A stretch of DNA of 39,129 nt from Rhodanobacteraceae bacterium (lineage in GTDB: Bacteria > Pseudomonadota > Gammaproteobacteria > Xanthomonadales > Rhodanobacteraceae): positions 1-39,129 of the forward strand of contig JAJPHA010000030.1 in the NCBI GenBank assembly GCA_021325475.1, in the 5' to 3' direction. The position numbers and the translations under genes are program-made. The notes under the pieces were generated by a model, which had not been told where the DNA came from, did not search any database, and was given only the letters and a program-made list of their open reading frames with translations. Shown here piece after piece: positions 1 through 8,119 of the stretch (positions are counted from its first letter, which is position 1; each line of letters starts with the position of its first letter).

Positions 1-48
1 GATCGAGCTGGTGGTGCCTTCGATGTCGGTCAGGATCGCGCGGATCAC
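1..48 (-). CDS. mtnC: Enolase-phosphatase E1 (MtnC), N-terminal fragment cut by the window edge
   Basis: Reading leftward from a GTG at 48, the 16 visible codons give (M)IRAILTDIEGTTSSI. This matches the N-terminus of acireductone synthase MtnC, a HAD-family enzyme, and the DIEGTT segment carries the nucleophile aspartate of HAD motif I. In this family the protein converts 2,3-diketo-5-methylthiopentyl-1-phosphate to the acireductone that MtnD uses next. The GTG overlaps the stop of the PH-domain gene (GTGA), which implies coupled translation. The rest of the gene lies outside the window. The call rests on 16 residues plus strong context (mtnB and mtnD directly upstream). Confidence 0.85.
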   Translation of the reverse strand, partial: MIRAILTDIEGTTSSI

Positions 49-476
49 GTCGCCGGCTCCGCCGCCGCATGCTCGACGCTCGCGGCGTAGGCGGTCTCGA
101 TCGCGCGCTTGACCGCGACCGGATCGGCCACGCGCTCGAAGACCAGGCTGCTCTCGCCGCGGCCGGTGACGCGCACGTCGCCAAAGCCGAGCACGCGCCC
201 CCAGAACGACTGCGTGAGATCCACCGTCTCGATCGCGCTCAGGCGGATCTCCTCGGTCTCGCGGCCGACGATGCCGGTCTTGCGCACCACGCGGCGGGTG
301 GTCACGCCAAGCTCGATCTCGCGCAGGCGCAGCCATTCGTAGATCGTGCCGAAAATGCCGACGATCAGCGGAATCAGCAGGATCCACAGGATCAGCCGGC
401 CCTTGGCGGTCCAGTGCAGGGCGAAGCGGGCGACCACGCGCTCGCCCGGCGCCAGCGATTCGTCGAGGTAGCTCAT
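45..476 (-). CDS. Membrane-anchored bacterial PH-domain protein
   Basis: 143 aa. A hydrophobic segment at about residues 28-48 is followed by a bacterial PH (DUF304/bPH2-type) domain at about 57-130. The family hallmarks are visible: VTTRRVVRKTGIVGRETEEI, then a SAIETVDLTQS stretch and a GRVLGFGDVRV strand. The ATG at 476 overlaps the mtnD stop (ATGA), and the stop overlaps the mtnC start (GTGA), so it sits in frame-coupled fashion inside the methionine salvage operon. A longer upstream reading in the same frame is the shadow of mtnD. Bacterial PH-domain proteins of this kind have no settled biochemical function, and no catalytic residues are evident. A role in methionine salvage would be inference from position only. 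Confidence 0.8.
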   Translation of the reverse strand: MSYLDESLAPGERVVARFALHWTAKGRLILWILLIPLIVGIFGTIYEWLRLREIELGVTTRRVVRKTGIVGRETEEIRLSAIETVDLTQSFWGRVLGFGDVRVTGRGESSLVFERVADPVAVKRAIETAYAASVEHAAAEPAT

Positions 477-1033
477 GCGGTCACCGGCTCGGCGGCAAGA
501 CGCGGGAAACGGCTGGCGATGTCGTCGCCGGTGAAATTCGCCACCCAGCCGGCGGGATTGGTGAACAGGCGGATGGCGACGAAGCTCGGCGCCTCGCTCA
601 TGTCGAACCAGTGGCGCGTGCCGTCGGGCACGCCGATCAGGTCGCCGGCCTGGCACAGCACTTCGTATACTTTTTCGCCGATGTGCAGGGTGAACAGGCC
701 GCGTCCGGCGACGAAGAAGCGCACCTCGTCCTCGGCATGGGTGTGCTCGTTGAGGAATTTCTGGCGCAGCGCGGCGCGATCCGGGTGATCCGGCGTCAGG
801 CTGATCACGTCCACCGCCCGGTAGCCCTCCTCGCGCATCAGCCGGTCGATGTCGGCGCGGTACGCGGCGATCACCTCGTCCGGACTTGCGCCCGGTGCGA
901 TCGGCCGGCTCGCGTCCCAGCGCTCGAAGCGCACGCCCACGGCGGCGAGCTCGCGGGCGATCTCGGCGTGCGCGGTCGCGACCCGGAGCGGAGTATTGCC
1001 GTCGGTTTCGTGAAAGATGCGCAAGCGGCTCAT
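473..1033 (-). CDS. mtnD: Acireductone dioxygenase
   Basis: 186 aa, normal length for bacterial ARD. This cupin-fold metalloenzyme cleaves 1,2-dihydroxy-5-methylthiopentene with O2. The Fe form gives 2-keto-4-methylthiobutyrate plus formate, completing methionine salvage. The Ni form gives the off-pathway methylthiopropionate and CO. The metal ligands are visible: H97 and H99 in [14 protein letters not shown]103, and H141 in GTRHWFD, with the family's spacing. The N-terminal HETDGNTP and the central [19 protein letters not shown] are typical. The gene lies between mtnB (4-nt ATGA overlap upstream) and the PH-domain gene (4-nt overlap downstream). Confidence 0.97.
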   Translation of the reverse strand: MSRLRIFHETDGNTPLRVATAHAEIARELAAVGVRFERWDASRPIAPGASPDEVIAAYRADIDRLMREEGYRAVDVISLTPDHPDRAALRQKFLNEHTHAEDEVRFFVAGRGLFTLHIGEKVYEVLCQAGDLIGVPDGTRHWFDMSEAPSFVAIRLFTNPAGWVANFTGDDIASRFPRLAAEPVTA

Positions 1034-1659
1034 GCGGTCAACCTCCGTAAATCCAGTTCACAGGCGAGCAGGAACTCGAACGCCTCGACGTGGCGTTCGG
1101 CCTCGGCCAGATCGCGGCCCCAGGCATAGAGGCCGTGGCCTTCGATGAGGTAGCCGTGCAGCGGCTGGTTCGCTTCGATCCAGGCATCGACGCGCGCGAC
1201 CAGTTCCGGCATGTCCTGGGTGTTCGGAAACACCGGCAACGCGAGCGCCGTCGCATGGGTGGTCTGGCCGGCGATCGCCTTGAGCAGTTCGTAGCCGGCG
1301 AGGACGACGCGGCCTTCGCGCGCGTACACGCGCGAGGCCACCGTCTGCACCCGCGAATGCGTATGCAGCACGGCCTGGACCTCGCCGAAGCGGCGGTAGA
1401 GCTGCGTGTGCAGTAGGGTTTCCGCCGACGGCCGCGTCGCCGTGCCGACGGCGTGGCCGGCATAATCGATGACCATCACGTCGCTCGGCGTCAACGCGCT
1501 CTTGTCGCGCCCGGAGATGGTGATGGCGATGTGCGCCGGGTCCAGGCGCATCGAGAAATTGCTGCTGGTCGCGGGCGTCAGGCCCTGCGCGCCGAGCCGG
1601 CGGCCGGCGGCGGCGATGGCCTGGGCGCAGACCTGGAAGCGCTCGGGATCGTAGGGCAA
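1030..1659 (-). CDS. mtnB: Methylthioribulose-1-phosphate dehydratase
   Basis: 209 aa, a class II aldolase/adducin-fold zinc enzyme that dehydrates 5-methylthioribulose-1-phosphate to the diketo substrate of MtnC. Visible features are the substrate-binding [11 protein letters not shown] and SGRDKS segments at about 29-55, the zinc-ligand pair H99 and H101 in VLHTHSR, and a third His at 175 in EGHGLYAWG. The start taken is a TTG at 1659, which puts MPYDPERF at the N-terminus. A GGAG lies about 10 nt upstream on the minus strand. It is the first visible gene of the mtnB-mtnD-PH-mtnC operon and couples to mtnD by ATGA. No mtnA or SAM riboswitch is seen upstream. Confidence 0.95.
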   Translation of the reverse strand: MPYDPERFQVCAQAIAAAGRRLGAQGLTPATSSNFSMRLDPAHIAITISGRDKSALTPSDVMVIDYAGHAVGTATRPSAETLLHTQLYRRFGEVQAVLHTHSRVQTVASRVYAREGRVVLAGYELLKAIAGQTTHATALALPVFPNTQDMPELVARVDAWIEANQPLHGYLIEGHGLYAWGRDLAEAERHVEAFEFLLACELDLRRLTA

Positions 1660-1728
1660 GGCGGCGCGGCTCCGGCACGGCGGTGGAATCGACCGGCAAA
1701 CTATAGCGGATGCGGCGCGTCCGGTCTC

Positions 1729-1870
1729 GAACCCGTCGCAAAATCTGCTGCGCTCGACGGCTCACGCGCCGGCGGTGCTCGGAAGCCTCATTTACTGCCA
1801 GTAAACTCCGGTTCCTGCGCTCCGGCGGCGCGCAATCCGTCTTCGCTCGCGACGATTTTGGGATGGGTTC
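1729..1870. repeat. Long imperfect inverted repeat in the mtnB/rmuC divergent gap
   Basis: The element is centred on a perfect TTTACTG-C-CAGTAAA palindrome at 1791-1805. The arms stay complementary outward with mismatches: CGCGCC and GGAA blocks, then AAAATC (1740-1745) against GATTTT (1854-1859), then GAACCC (1729-1734) against GGGTTC (1865-1870). It therefore folds as one roughly 140-nt cruciform or hairpin. It fills most of the 268-bp gap between mtnB (minus) and rmuC (plus) and has no coding capacity that looks real. The form is that of an extragenic palindromic (REP/MITE-like) element. It could also influence the two divergent promoters. Confidence 0.7.
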
Positions 1871-1927
1871 TCGTCAACTGCGACGCCGGCCTGTCACAAT
1901 GCGCGCAGTCCACCGGAGGGAGCCGCC

Positions 1928-3445
1928 ATGCCCGCCACGTTCGACTTCGCCAGTCTCGCGTCCGCCGCGCTCGTCGCTTTCGTCGTCGGCGCCGGGCTCG
2001 CGGCGCTGTGGGTCCGCCGCCGCGCGTTCGCCGACGGGCGCGCCAGCCGCGACGTGGAAGTCGCGCAACTGGCCGCCGAGCGCGACACCAGTCTGGAGGC
2101 GCGCCGGCGCATGCAGCACGATCTGGACGCCGCCACGCGCGAGCTCGCCGAGGCGCGGCGGCGGATCGTCGAGATCGCCGCCGAGCGCGCCGAGATGGCC
2201 GGCCGCTACGAGCGCCTGACCCAGGTCGAGCAGGAGCTCGCCGCAGCGCGCGAGCAGGCGCGGCACTGGAACGAGGCGTGCCAGCGCGCCGAGCAGCGCC
2301 TGACCGAAACCGCCACCCGGCTGCAGGAACAGATGCGCGCCGCCGAGGAACGCCAGGCGATGCTCGAGCGCGTCGGCGCCGAGTTCAGCGAGAAATTCAA
2401 GGCGCTGTCGAACGAGCTGCTCGATCAGCACGGCCGCAAGTTCGCCGAGCAGAGCCAGGCCAATCTCGGCACGCTGCTCCATCCGCTGCGCGAGCAGCTC
2501 GGCGAATTCCGCAAGCGCGTCGACGAGGTCTACGACAAGGAAAGCCGCGAGCGCGCGCTGCTCAAGCACGAGATCGATTCGCTGAAAACGCTGAACCAGA
2601 AGATCAGCGAGGAGGCGATCAACCTGACCCGCGCGCTCAAGGGCGACACGCGCGCACAGGGCGCCTGGGGCGAGATGGTGTTGGAGCGCGTGCTCGAGGC
2701 GTCCGGACTGCAGGAGGGGCGCGAGTACGAGACCCAGGTCGCGCTCAAGGACGAGGACGGCGGCCGGCCGCGGCCGGACGTGATCGTGCATCTGCCGGAC
2801 AACAAGGACATCATCATCGACGCCAAGGTCTCGCTCACCGCCTACGAGCGTTTCGTCGCCGCGGTCGACGACACCGCACGCGCCGCGGCGCTGGCCGAGC
2901 ACGTGGCCTCGGTGCGCCGCCACATCGACGCGCTCGGCGCGCGCAGCTACAGCGAGATCGTCGGCGTGAAGACCATCGATTTCGTGCTGATGTTCGTGCC
3001 GATCGAGCCCGCCTTCATCGAGGCGGTGCGCGCCGACGGCGAGCTGTACGGCTATGCCTTGCGCAAGAACATCTCGCTGGTCAGTCCGAGCACGCTGCTG
3101 GCCACGCTGCGCACCGTGGCGCACCTGTGGCGCATCGAGCGGCGCAATCTGAATGCGATGGAGATGGCGCGCCGCGCCGCGCAGTTGCACGACAATTTCG
3201 CGTTGCTGGTCGAGGAATTGATCGCGCTCGGCGAACAACTCGACAAGGCACAGAAGGCGCAGGCGAGCGCCCTGCGCCGCCTGACCGAAGGTGGCAAGGG
3301 CAGCGTGATCCTGCAGGTGCAGAGCCTGGCCGAGCTCGATGCGCCGGTGAGGAAGAGCCTGCCGCGCGCGCTGCTCGCGGCGGCGGGCGCCAACGACGAG
3401 GCCGAGACCGTGCCGGGCGGCGATGCCGCGCCGGCGGGCGATTAA
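1928..3445 (+). CDS. rmuC: DNA recombination protein RmuC homologue
   Basis: 505 aa. An N-terminal membrane anchor (about residues 8-29) is followed by a long charged coiled coil (about 35-190, rich in Ala/Glu/Arg heptads). The conserved RmuC domain (about 195-460) has GAWGEMVLERVLEASGL, DGGRPRPDVIVHLPDNK and IIIDAKVSLTAYERF, a nuclease-like PD-(D/E)xK-type core. E. coli RmuC limits inversions at short inverted repeats, a role that is interesting next to the inverted repeat just upstream. The ATG at 1928 has a GGAGGG seven or so bases before it. Its TAA overlaps the convergent permease stop (TTAA), leaving no intergenic terminator. Confidence 0.95.
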   Translation: MPATFDFASLASAALVAFVVGAGLAALWVRRRAFADGRASRDVEVAQLAAERDTSLEARRRMQHDLDAATRELAEARRRIVEIAAERAEMAGRYERLTQVEQELAAAREQARHWNEACQRAEQRLTETATRLQEQMRAAEERQAMLERVGAEFSEKFKALSNELLDQHGRKFAEQSQANLGTLLHPLREQLGEFRKRVDEVYDKESRERALLKHEIDSLKTLNQKISEEAINLTRALKGDTRAQGAWGEMVLERVLEASGLQEGREYETQVALKDEDGGRPRPDVIVHLPDNKDIIIDAKVSLTAYERFVAAVDDTARAAALAEHVASVRRHIDALGARSYSEIVGVKTIDFVLMFVPIEPAFIEAVRADGELYGYALRKNISLVSPSTLLATLRTVAHLWRIERRNLNAMEMARRAAQLHDNFALLVEELIALGEQLDKAQKAQASALRRLTEGGKGSVILQVQSLAELDAPVRKSLPRALLAAAGANDEAETVPGGDAAPAGD

Positions 3446-4941
3446 CTTGTGCGCCGCAGGCGGCTGTGCCGGTAGCCGTAGCCGAAGTAGATCGCCAGGC
3501 CGATCGCGGTCCACGCCAGCATCAGCGTGGCGTTGAGCCAGTGGATCAGGATCTGCCAGAGCAGCACCACGCAGCTCAGCACGCCGAGCGTGCACACCAG
3601 CGGCGCCCACGGCACACGGAACGTGCGCGGCGCGTGCGGCTGGGTCACACGCAGGATCAGCACGCCGATGCACACGGCGCAGAACGCGATCAGGGTGCCG
3701 GTGGAGACCAGATCGCCGAGCAGGTCGAGCGGGAACACCGCGGCCAGCGCGGCGATGCCGATGCCGGTGATCACTGTGTTGACGTGCGGCGTGTGGTAGC
3801 GCGGATGGATCTTGGCGAACACCGGCGGCAGCATGCCGTCGCGGCCCATGATCATGAAGATGCGCGGCTGGGCGATGACCATGCACAGGATCACCGAGGA
3901 CAGGCCGATCAGCGCGCCGATCTCGACCACCAGACGCAGCCAGCCGAGTTCGGCGTGAGCCTTGATCGCGGTCACCACCGGCTCGGCGGTGCCGAGTTCG
4001 GCGAACGGCACGAGGCCGGTGAGCACCGCCGCCATGCCGATGTAGAGCGCGGTGCAGATGGCGAGTGAGGCGAGCGTGCCGATCGGCAGATCGCGTTGCG
4101 GATTCTTCGATTCCTGCGCCAGCGTCGAGGTGGTCTCGAAGCCGATGTAGGCGAAGAACACCATCGAGGCGCCGCGCAGCACGCCGGACCAGCCGAACTT
4201 GCCGGGTGCCTGGTTCTCCGGAATGAACGGATGCCACAACTCCGGCCGCACGTAGCGCCAGCCGACGGCAATCACGAGCAGGATCAGCGCCACCTTGAGA
4301 ATCACCATCGCCGTATTGGTGCCGGCCGATTCGCGGATGCCGAGATAGCAGAGCCAGGTGAGCGTGAGGACGATGGCGACCGCCGGCAGGTTGAGCCAGG
4401 CGCCGGTGACGACGAGGCGATTGTCGGTGAACGCGAGCGGTGCGCTGGTCAGGATCGACGGCAGGTGCAGGCCGAAGTCGTCGAGCATACTGGTGAAGTA
4501 GCCGGTCCAGCTCACCGCCACGGCGGATGCGGAGACGCCGTATTCGAGCACCATGTTCCAGCCGATGAACCAGGCCGCCAGTTCGCCGAGCGTGGCGTAG
4601 GCGTAGGAATATGAACTGCCCGACATCGGGATCAGCGTGGCGAACTCCGCGTAGCACAGCGCAGTGAAACTGCAGCCGATCGCCGCCAGCACGAAGGCGA
4701 GGATCACCGCCGGTCCGGCGTGTTCCGCCGCGGCCTGGCCGGTGATGACGAAGATGCCGCCGCCGATCACCGCGCCGATGCCGATCGCGGTCAGCCCGAG
4801 CGGGCCGAGCGTGCGTTTCAGGCCCGGGCCTTCGCCCGCGACGTCGGCGAAATCGGTCTTCTTCGCGAACAGGCGGCCGAGCACCGCCGTGGGCGCCGCG
4901 TCGCGCGAAGCCGCCGCGGCGGCGCCAGACGGCAGACTCAT
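3442..4941 (-). CDS. APC-family amino-acid permease (CAT/YhdG type), second of a tandem pair
   Basis: 499 aa, about 12 hydrophobic segments. The APC signature GIGAVIGGGIFVITG lies at about 53-67 in the first helix. Helix 6 carries FFAYIGFETTSTLAQESKNPQRDLP, typical of the cationic/neutral amino-acid transporter branch. The IMGRDGMLPPVFAKIHPRYHTPH loop after helix 8 is also characteristic. Substrate cannot be read from sequence. The ATG at 4941 overlaps the stop of the upstream permease gene (ATGA), so both come from one transcript. It is clearly a paralogue of that neighbour, with an added Ala/Ser-rich N-terminal tail. It converges on rmuC with a 4-bp overlap of stop codons. Confidence 0.93.
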   Translation of the reverse strand: MSLPSGAAAAASRDAAPTAVLGRLFAKKTDFADVAGEGPGLKRTLGPLGLTAIGIGAVIGGGIFVITGQAAAEHAGPAVILAFVLAAIGCSFTALCYAEFATLIPMSGSSYSYAYATLGELAAWFIGWNMVLEYGVSASAVAVSWTGYFTSMLDDFGLHLPSILTSAPLAFTDNRLVVTGAWLNLPAVAIVLTLTWLCYLGIRESAGTNTAMVILKVALILLVIAVGWRYVRPELWHPFIPENQAPGKFGWSGVLRGASMVFFAYIGFETTSTLAQESKNPQRDLPIGTLASLAICTALYIGMAAVLTGLVPFAELGTAEPVVTAIKAHAELGWLRLVVEIGALIGLSSVILCMVIAQPRIFMIMGRDGMLPPVFAKIHPRYHTPHVNTVITGIGIAALAAVFPLDLLGDLVSTGTLIAFCAVCIGVLILRVTQPHAPRTFRVPWAPLVCTLGVLSCVVLLWQILIHWLNATLMLAWTAIGLAIYFGYGYRHSRLRRTS

Positions 4942-6425
4942 GGCCGCGCCGCTTCCGCTTGCGCCATGTGGCTGCGCCGGTAACCGTACAGCGAGTACAA
5001 CGCAAGACCCAGCACTGCCCAGCTCACGAAGAACAGCTTGGCGAACATGGTCAGGCTCAAGAACAGCACCACGCAGCCGAACACCGCGAGCGGGCAGACG
5101 ATCCAGGCCGCCGGCGTGCGGAACGGACGCGACCGCTCGGGCTGGCGCTTGCGCAGGATCAGCACGCCGATGGAGACCATGGCGAAGGCGAGCAGCGTGC
5201 CGGAATTGGAGGTGTCGGCGAGGCGCCCGACCGGCAGCAGCGCCGCCGAGATCGACACCACCAGACCGGTGATCACGGTGATCACGTGCGGCGTGTGGAA
5301 GCGCGTGTGGACCTTCGACAGCGGCTCCGGCAGCAGACCGTCGCGCGACATCGTGAAGAAGATGCGCGTCTGTCCGAACATCATCATCAGGATCACCGAA
5401 GGCAGCGCGACGATCGCGGCGAGGCCGATCCAGTCGCCGATGCGCGCATGGCCGAGCAAGCGCATCACGTGCGCGAGCGGTTCCTTGCTGCACACCAGCG
5501 CCTGCGAGCCTTCGCAGGCGGTGACCATCGCCGGGCTGCTCGGATCGATCGGCAGACCGTCGGCGCCGAGCATCGGCTGCGCGCCGACCGAGCCGGCCGC
5601 GCCGTAGCCGACCAGGAGGTAATAGATCGTGCAGATGCCGAGCGAGCCGATCAGGCCGATCGGGATGTTGCGGTTCGGATTCTTGGTTTCCTCGGCCGCG
5701 GTCGAGACCGCATCGAAGCCGACGTAGGCGAAGAAGATCGAGGCCGCCGCGCCGAGCACGCCGACGCCGCCGGTGGGGCTGCCCCAGCCACCCGGCAGGA
5801 ACGGTTCGAAGTTGGCCGCCTTCACCGCCGGGATGGCGAGCGCGATGAACACGCTGAGCGCGGCGATCTTGATCGCCACCAGCACGGCGTTGACGCGCGC
5901 GCTCTTCGAGGTGCCGATGTACAGCAGCACGGTGACGGCGAGGCCGATCAGGAACGCCAGCAGATTGAACACGCCGCCGGACAGCGGGCCGCTGCGCAGC
6001 GCTTCGGGCAGCGCAATGCCGTTGGCGGCGAGCAGGCCGTTCATGTAGCCCGACCAGCCGACGCAGACGGTCGCCGCGCCGATGGCGTATTCGAGCGCCA
6101 GCGCCCAGCCGACGATCCAGGCGACGAATTCGCCGAACACGCCGTAGCTGTAGGTGTAGGCCGATCCGGACACCGGCACCATCGCCGCGAGTTCCGCATA
6201 GGCCAACGCGGCGAGCGCGCACACCACCGCGGCGATGATGAACGCCACCATCATGCCGGGGCCGGCCTTCTGACCGGCTTCGGCGGTGAGCACGAAAATG
6301 CCGGTGCCGATCACCGCGCCGATGCCGAGCAGGGTGAGCTGGATCGGGCCGAGCTGGCGCTTGAGCGATTTCTTTTCGGCGGTTTCGAGAATCTTGTCGA
6401 GCGGCTTGATGCGCCAGAAGATCAT
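4938..6425 (-). CDS. APC-family amino-acid permease, first of a tandem pair
   Basis: 495 aa, about 12 membrane segments. The helix-1 motif GIGAVIGTGIFVLTAEAGQ, the helix-6 motif FFAYVGFDAVSTAAEETKNPNRNIP and the TMSRDGLLPEPLSKVHTRFHTPH loop place it in the APC superfamily (YhdG/CAT-like) as a secondary amino-acid transporter. An extracytoplasmic loop with two cysteines (ACEGSQALVCSKE, about 308-320) distinguishes it from its downstream paralogue. The ATG at 6425 has a strong GGGAGGG ribosome-binding site on the minus strand. The gene begins a two-gene operon. Whether the pair are isoenzymes or form a heterologous system is unknown. Confidence 0.93.
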   Translation of the reverse strand: MIFWRIKPLDKILETAEKKSLKRQLGPIQLTLLGIGAVIGTGIFVLTAEAGQKAGPGMMVAFIIAAVVCALAALAYAELAAMVPVSGSAYTYSYGVFGEFVAWIVGWALALEYAIGAATVCVGWSGYMNGLLAANGIALPEALRSGPLSGGVFNLLAFLIGLAVTVLLYIGTSKSARVNAVLVAIKIAALSVFIALAIPAVKAANFEPFLPGGWGSPTGGVGVLGAAASIFFAYVGFDAVSTAAEETKNPNRNIPIGLIGSLGICTIYYLLVGYGAAGSVGAQPMLGADGLPIDPSSPAMVTACEGSQALVCSKEPLAHVMRLLGHARIGDWIGLAAIVALPSVILMMMFGQTRIFFTMSRDGLLPEPLSKVHTRFHTPHVITVITGLVVSISAALLPVGRLADTSNSGTLLAFAMVSIGVLILRKRQPERSRPFRTPAAWIVCPLAVFGCVVLFLSLTMFAKLFFVSWAVLGLALYSLYGYRRSHMAQAEAARP

Positions 6426-6552
6426 TGCGTCCCTCCCCGGGCTCGGCTGGTCGTCGTGGAATCTGCGGCAGTAATTCGGATTCGCCGCGGCCGGATGGCG
6501 GGCGCGGCGCGGCTACCATACGCGACGGCCTCACGCCCGGCAACTGCCGGAA

Positions 6553-6580
6553 GTCGGCGCCCGGCCGGGCGCCGGCTTTT
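6553..6580. terminator. GC-rich palindrome, possible terminator
   Basis: A perfect 20-bp palindrome at 6555-6574 (halves CGGCGCCCGG and CCGGGCGCCG) is followed on the plus strand by GCTTTT. It lies between the end of efpL (minus) and the start of the permease operon (minus). The T-run is on the plus side. On the minus strand an adjacent GCCGCGC/GCGCGGC stem-loop just after the efpL stop may contribute. Termination of efpL transcription is plausible but not certain. Confidence 0.4.
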
Positions 6581-6600
6581 CCCGCCGCGCGATGCGCGGC

Positions 6601-7164
6601 TCAGGCGCGACCGCTGAATTCGCCGGTCAGCGTGCTGACCAGGATGCGCTCGCCGACGCGAATGTACTCCGGCACCGGGATCTCGAGGCCGGTATTGAGC
6701 CGTGCCGGCTTCGGACGCTTGGTCGCGGTCGCGCCCTTCAGCTCCGGCGCCGTGTCGACGACGGTGAGCGCCACGGTCGGCGGCAGTTGCAAGCCCACCG
6801 GCACGCCGTCGATCAACTGCACCTGGCAGCCTTCGAGACCGTCGCTGATGAAGCCGGCGGCATCGCCGATCACCTCGCGGCCGAGGATGTACTGGGTGTA
6901 GTCCTCGACGTCCATGAACACGAAGGCATCGCCGTCGTTGTACGAATAGCTGGCCGGCCGGCGTGTGAGTTCGGTCTCCTTGAGCTCGTCCTCGGCGCGC
7001 AGCGAAAGATCGTATTTCTGCCCGCCGGGCACGGCGTAGAGCGCGAAGCGGAAGGTGACGTTGCCGCCGCGCGCGGTCGGCGCGCTGCGTTCGACCTCGC
7101 GCACCTGCCAGACCTTGCCGTTGTACTCGACGACGGTGCCCTTCTTGATTTCCGAAGCCTTCAT
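6601..7164 (-). CDS. efpL: EF-P paralogue EfpL (YeiP-type elongation factor P-like protein)
   Basis: 187 aa, with KOW-like N-domain (about 4-62), central OB domain (about 67-125) and C-terminal OB domain (about 130-185). It resembles EF-P overall, but the ribosome-facing loop reads SAPTARGGN, with Arg32 at the tip, instead of EF-P's lysine-bearing loop. That Pro-Thr-Ala-Arg-Gly loop is diagnostic of the YeiP/EfpL branch, which relieves ribosome stalling at polyproline and related motifs. C-terminal signatures [22 protein letters not shown] and [13 protein letters not shown] are well kept. The start region [17 protein letters not shown] is canonical. The leader contains the heptamer array, so RNA structure may affect expression. 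Confidence 0.92.
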   Translation of the reverse strand: MKASEIKKGTVVEYNGKVWQVREVERSAPTARGGNVTFRFALYAVPGGQKYDLSLRAEDELKETELTRRPASYSYNDGDAFVFMDVEDYTQYILGREVIGDAAGFISDGLEGCQVQLIDGVPVGLQLPPTVALTVVDTAPELKGATATKRPKPARLNTGLEIPVPEYIRVGERILVSTLTGEFSGRA

Positions 7165-7181
7165 GTGTCGATTGCCCTGAT

Positions 7182-7292
7182 GGGAAGTGGGGAGTAGGGA
7201 GTGGGGAGTGGAAAAAGCTTTGCAGCCCTCAGCCCTCGGCCCTCAGCCCTCAGCCCTCAGCCCTCAGCCCTCGGCCCTCAGCCCTCAGCCCG
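7182..7292. repeat. Composite heptamer array 1: G-rich units, spacer, then ten CAGCCCT units
   Basis: Between efpL and the SDR gene, three to four 7-bp G-rich units (GGAGTAG/GGAGTGG, 7191-7211, with a related GGGAAGTGG before them) are followed by a 11-nt AT-rich spacer. Ten head-to-tail heptamers follow at 7223-7292: CAGCCCT with two CGGCCCT variants and a final CAGCCCG. The array then runs into CTCCCCG-type units. On the minus strand the array reads as GGG every seven bases. The efpL leader or promoter must contain it. Array 2 at the window's right end has the same design. Confidence 0.93.
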
Positions 7293-7300
7293 CTCCCCGC

Positions 7301-8068
7301 TCACTTGGGTGCCAGCCGGATCGCGCCATCCACGCGGATCACGCTGCCGTTCATGTAGCGGTTCTCGAGCACGAAGGCGACGGCGTCGGCGAACTCCGCG
7401 GGCGCGCCGAGCCGCGAGGGGTAGGGAACTTGTGCACAAAGGGAATCGTATACTTGTTGCGGCATGCCGTCGACCATCGGTGTATGGAACACGCCGGGCG
7501 CGATGGTCATCACGCGCACGCCGATGCGGGCGAATTCGCGCGCCATCGGCAGGGTCATGCCGATCACGCCGCCCTTCGACGCGGAATAGGCGGCCTGGCC
7601 GATCTGGCCTTCGTAGGCGGCGATCGAGGCGGTGTGGACGATCACGCCGCGTTCGCCGTCCGCGCCCGGCGGATTGTGCTGCATCCGGTTCGCCGCGGCC
7701 TTGGTGACGTTGAAACTGCCGATCAGGTTGACCCGCACAGTGGTCTCGAATTGCGCGAGCGGCATCGGCCCTTCCTTGCCGAGCACGCGGCCGGCGCCGG
7801 GGATGCCGGCGCAGTTGATCGCGACGTTGAGTCCGCCCATGCGTTCGCTGGCCTGGGCGAGCGCGGCGATGACGCCGTCTTCGCTGGTGACGTCGGTGCG
7901 CAGATAGCTCGCGCGGGCGCCGAGTTCGGCCACGGCGGCCGCGCCCTTGTCGTCGTTGATGTCGAGCATCGCCACGCTGCCGCCGCGCGCGATGAGGTGT
8001 CGCGCCACGGCGAGGCCGAGGCCGGAGACGCCGCCGGTCACGACGGCCTTGACTTGATCCAGTTGCAT
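7301..8068 (-). CDS. SDR-family 3-hydroxyacyl-CoA dehydrogenase, HSD10-like
   Basis: 255 aa. The NAD-binding TGGVSGLGLA motif lies at 11-20 and NCAGIP at 85-90. The catalytic triad is S148, Y161 and K165 (TASIAAYEGQIGQAAYSASK). The region around the active site and the C-terminal PSRLGAPAEF...NGSVIRVDGAIR are strikingly like mammalian type 2 3-hydroxyacyl-CoA dehydrogenase (HSD17B10), which acts on 2-methyl-3-hydroxybutyryl-CoA in isoleucine breakdown and on other short-chain substrates. The start chosen is the ATG at 8068, with GGAG upstream. A start 11 codons earlier is possible but would extend the N-terminus beyond the family norm. The role fits the acyl-CoA catabolic genes further right. 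Confidence 0.92.
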   Translation of the reverse strand: MQLDQVKAVVTGGVSGLGLAVARHLIARGGSVAMLDINDDKGAAAVAELGARASYLRTDVTSEDGVIAALAQASERMGGLNVAINCAGIPGAGRVLGKEGPMPLAQFETTVRVNLIGSFNVTKAAANRMQHNPPGADGERGVIVHTASIAAYEGQIGQAAYSASKGGVIGMTLPMAREFARIGVRVMTIAPGVFHTPMVDGMPQQVYDSLCAQVPYPSRLGAPAEFADAVAFVLENRYMNGSVIRVDGAIRLAPK

Positions 8069-8119
8069 GAGCGACTCCGCGAATGGCAGGGAATTGCCCA
8101 TTCTAGCGGATCGTCGCGG

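Noticed and set aside
1681-1710. TATAGT on the minus strand as a firm mtnB promoter
   Set aside because: A -10-like element is present but no convincing -35 at the right distance, so it is not listed as a feature.
1453-4068. Long plus-strand open frame of 871 codons across mtnB, rmuC and the permease
   Set aside because: Arg/Ala-rich translation with no domains. It is the out-of-frame shadow of mtnB, rmuC and the permease genes.
7223-7292. CRISPR array interpretation of the CAGCCCT repeats
   Set aside because: Units are contiguous 7-mers with no spacers and no cas genes nearby.
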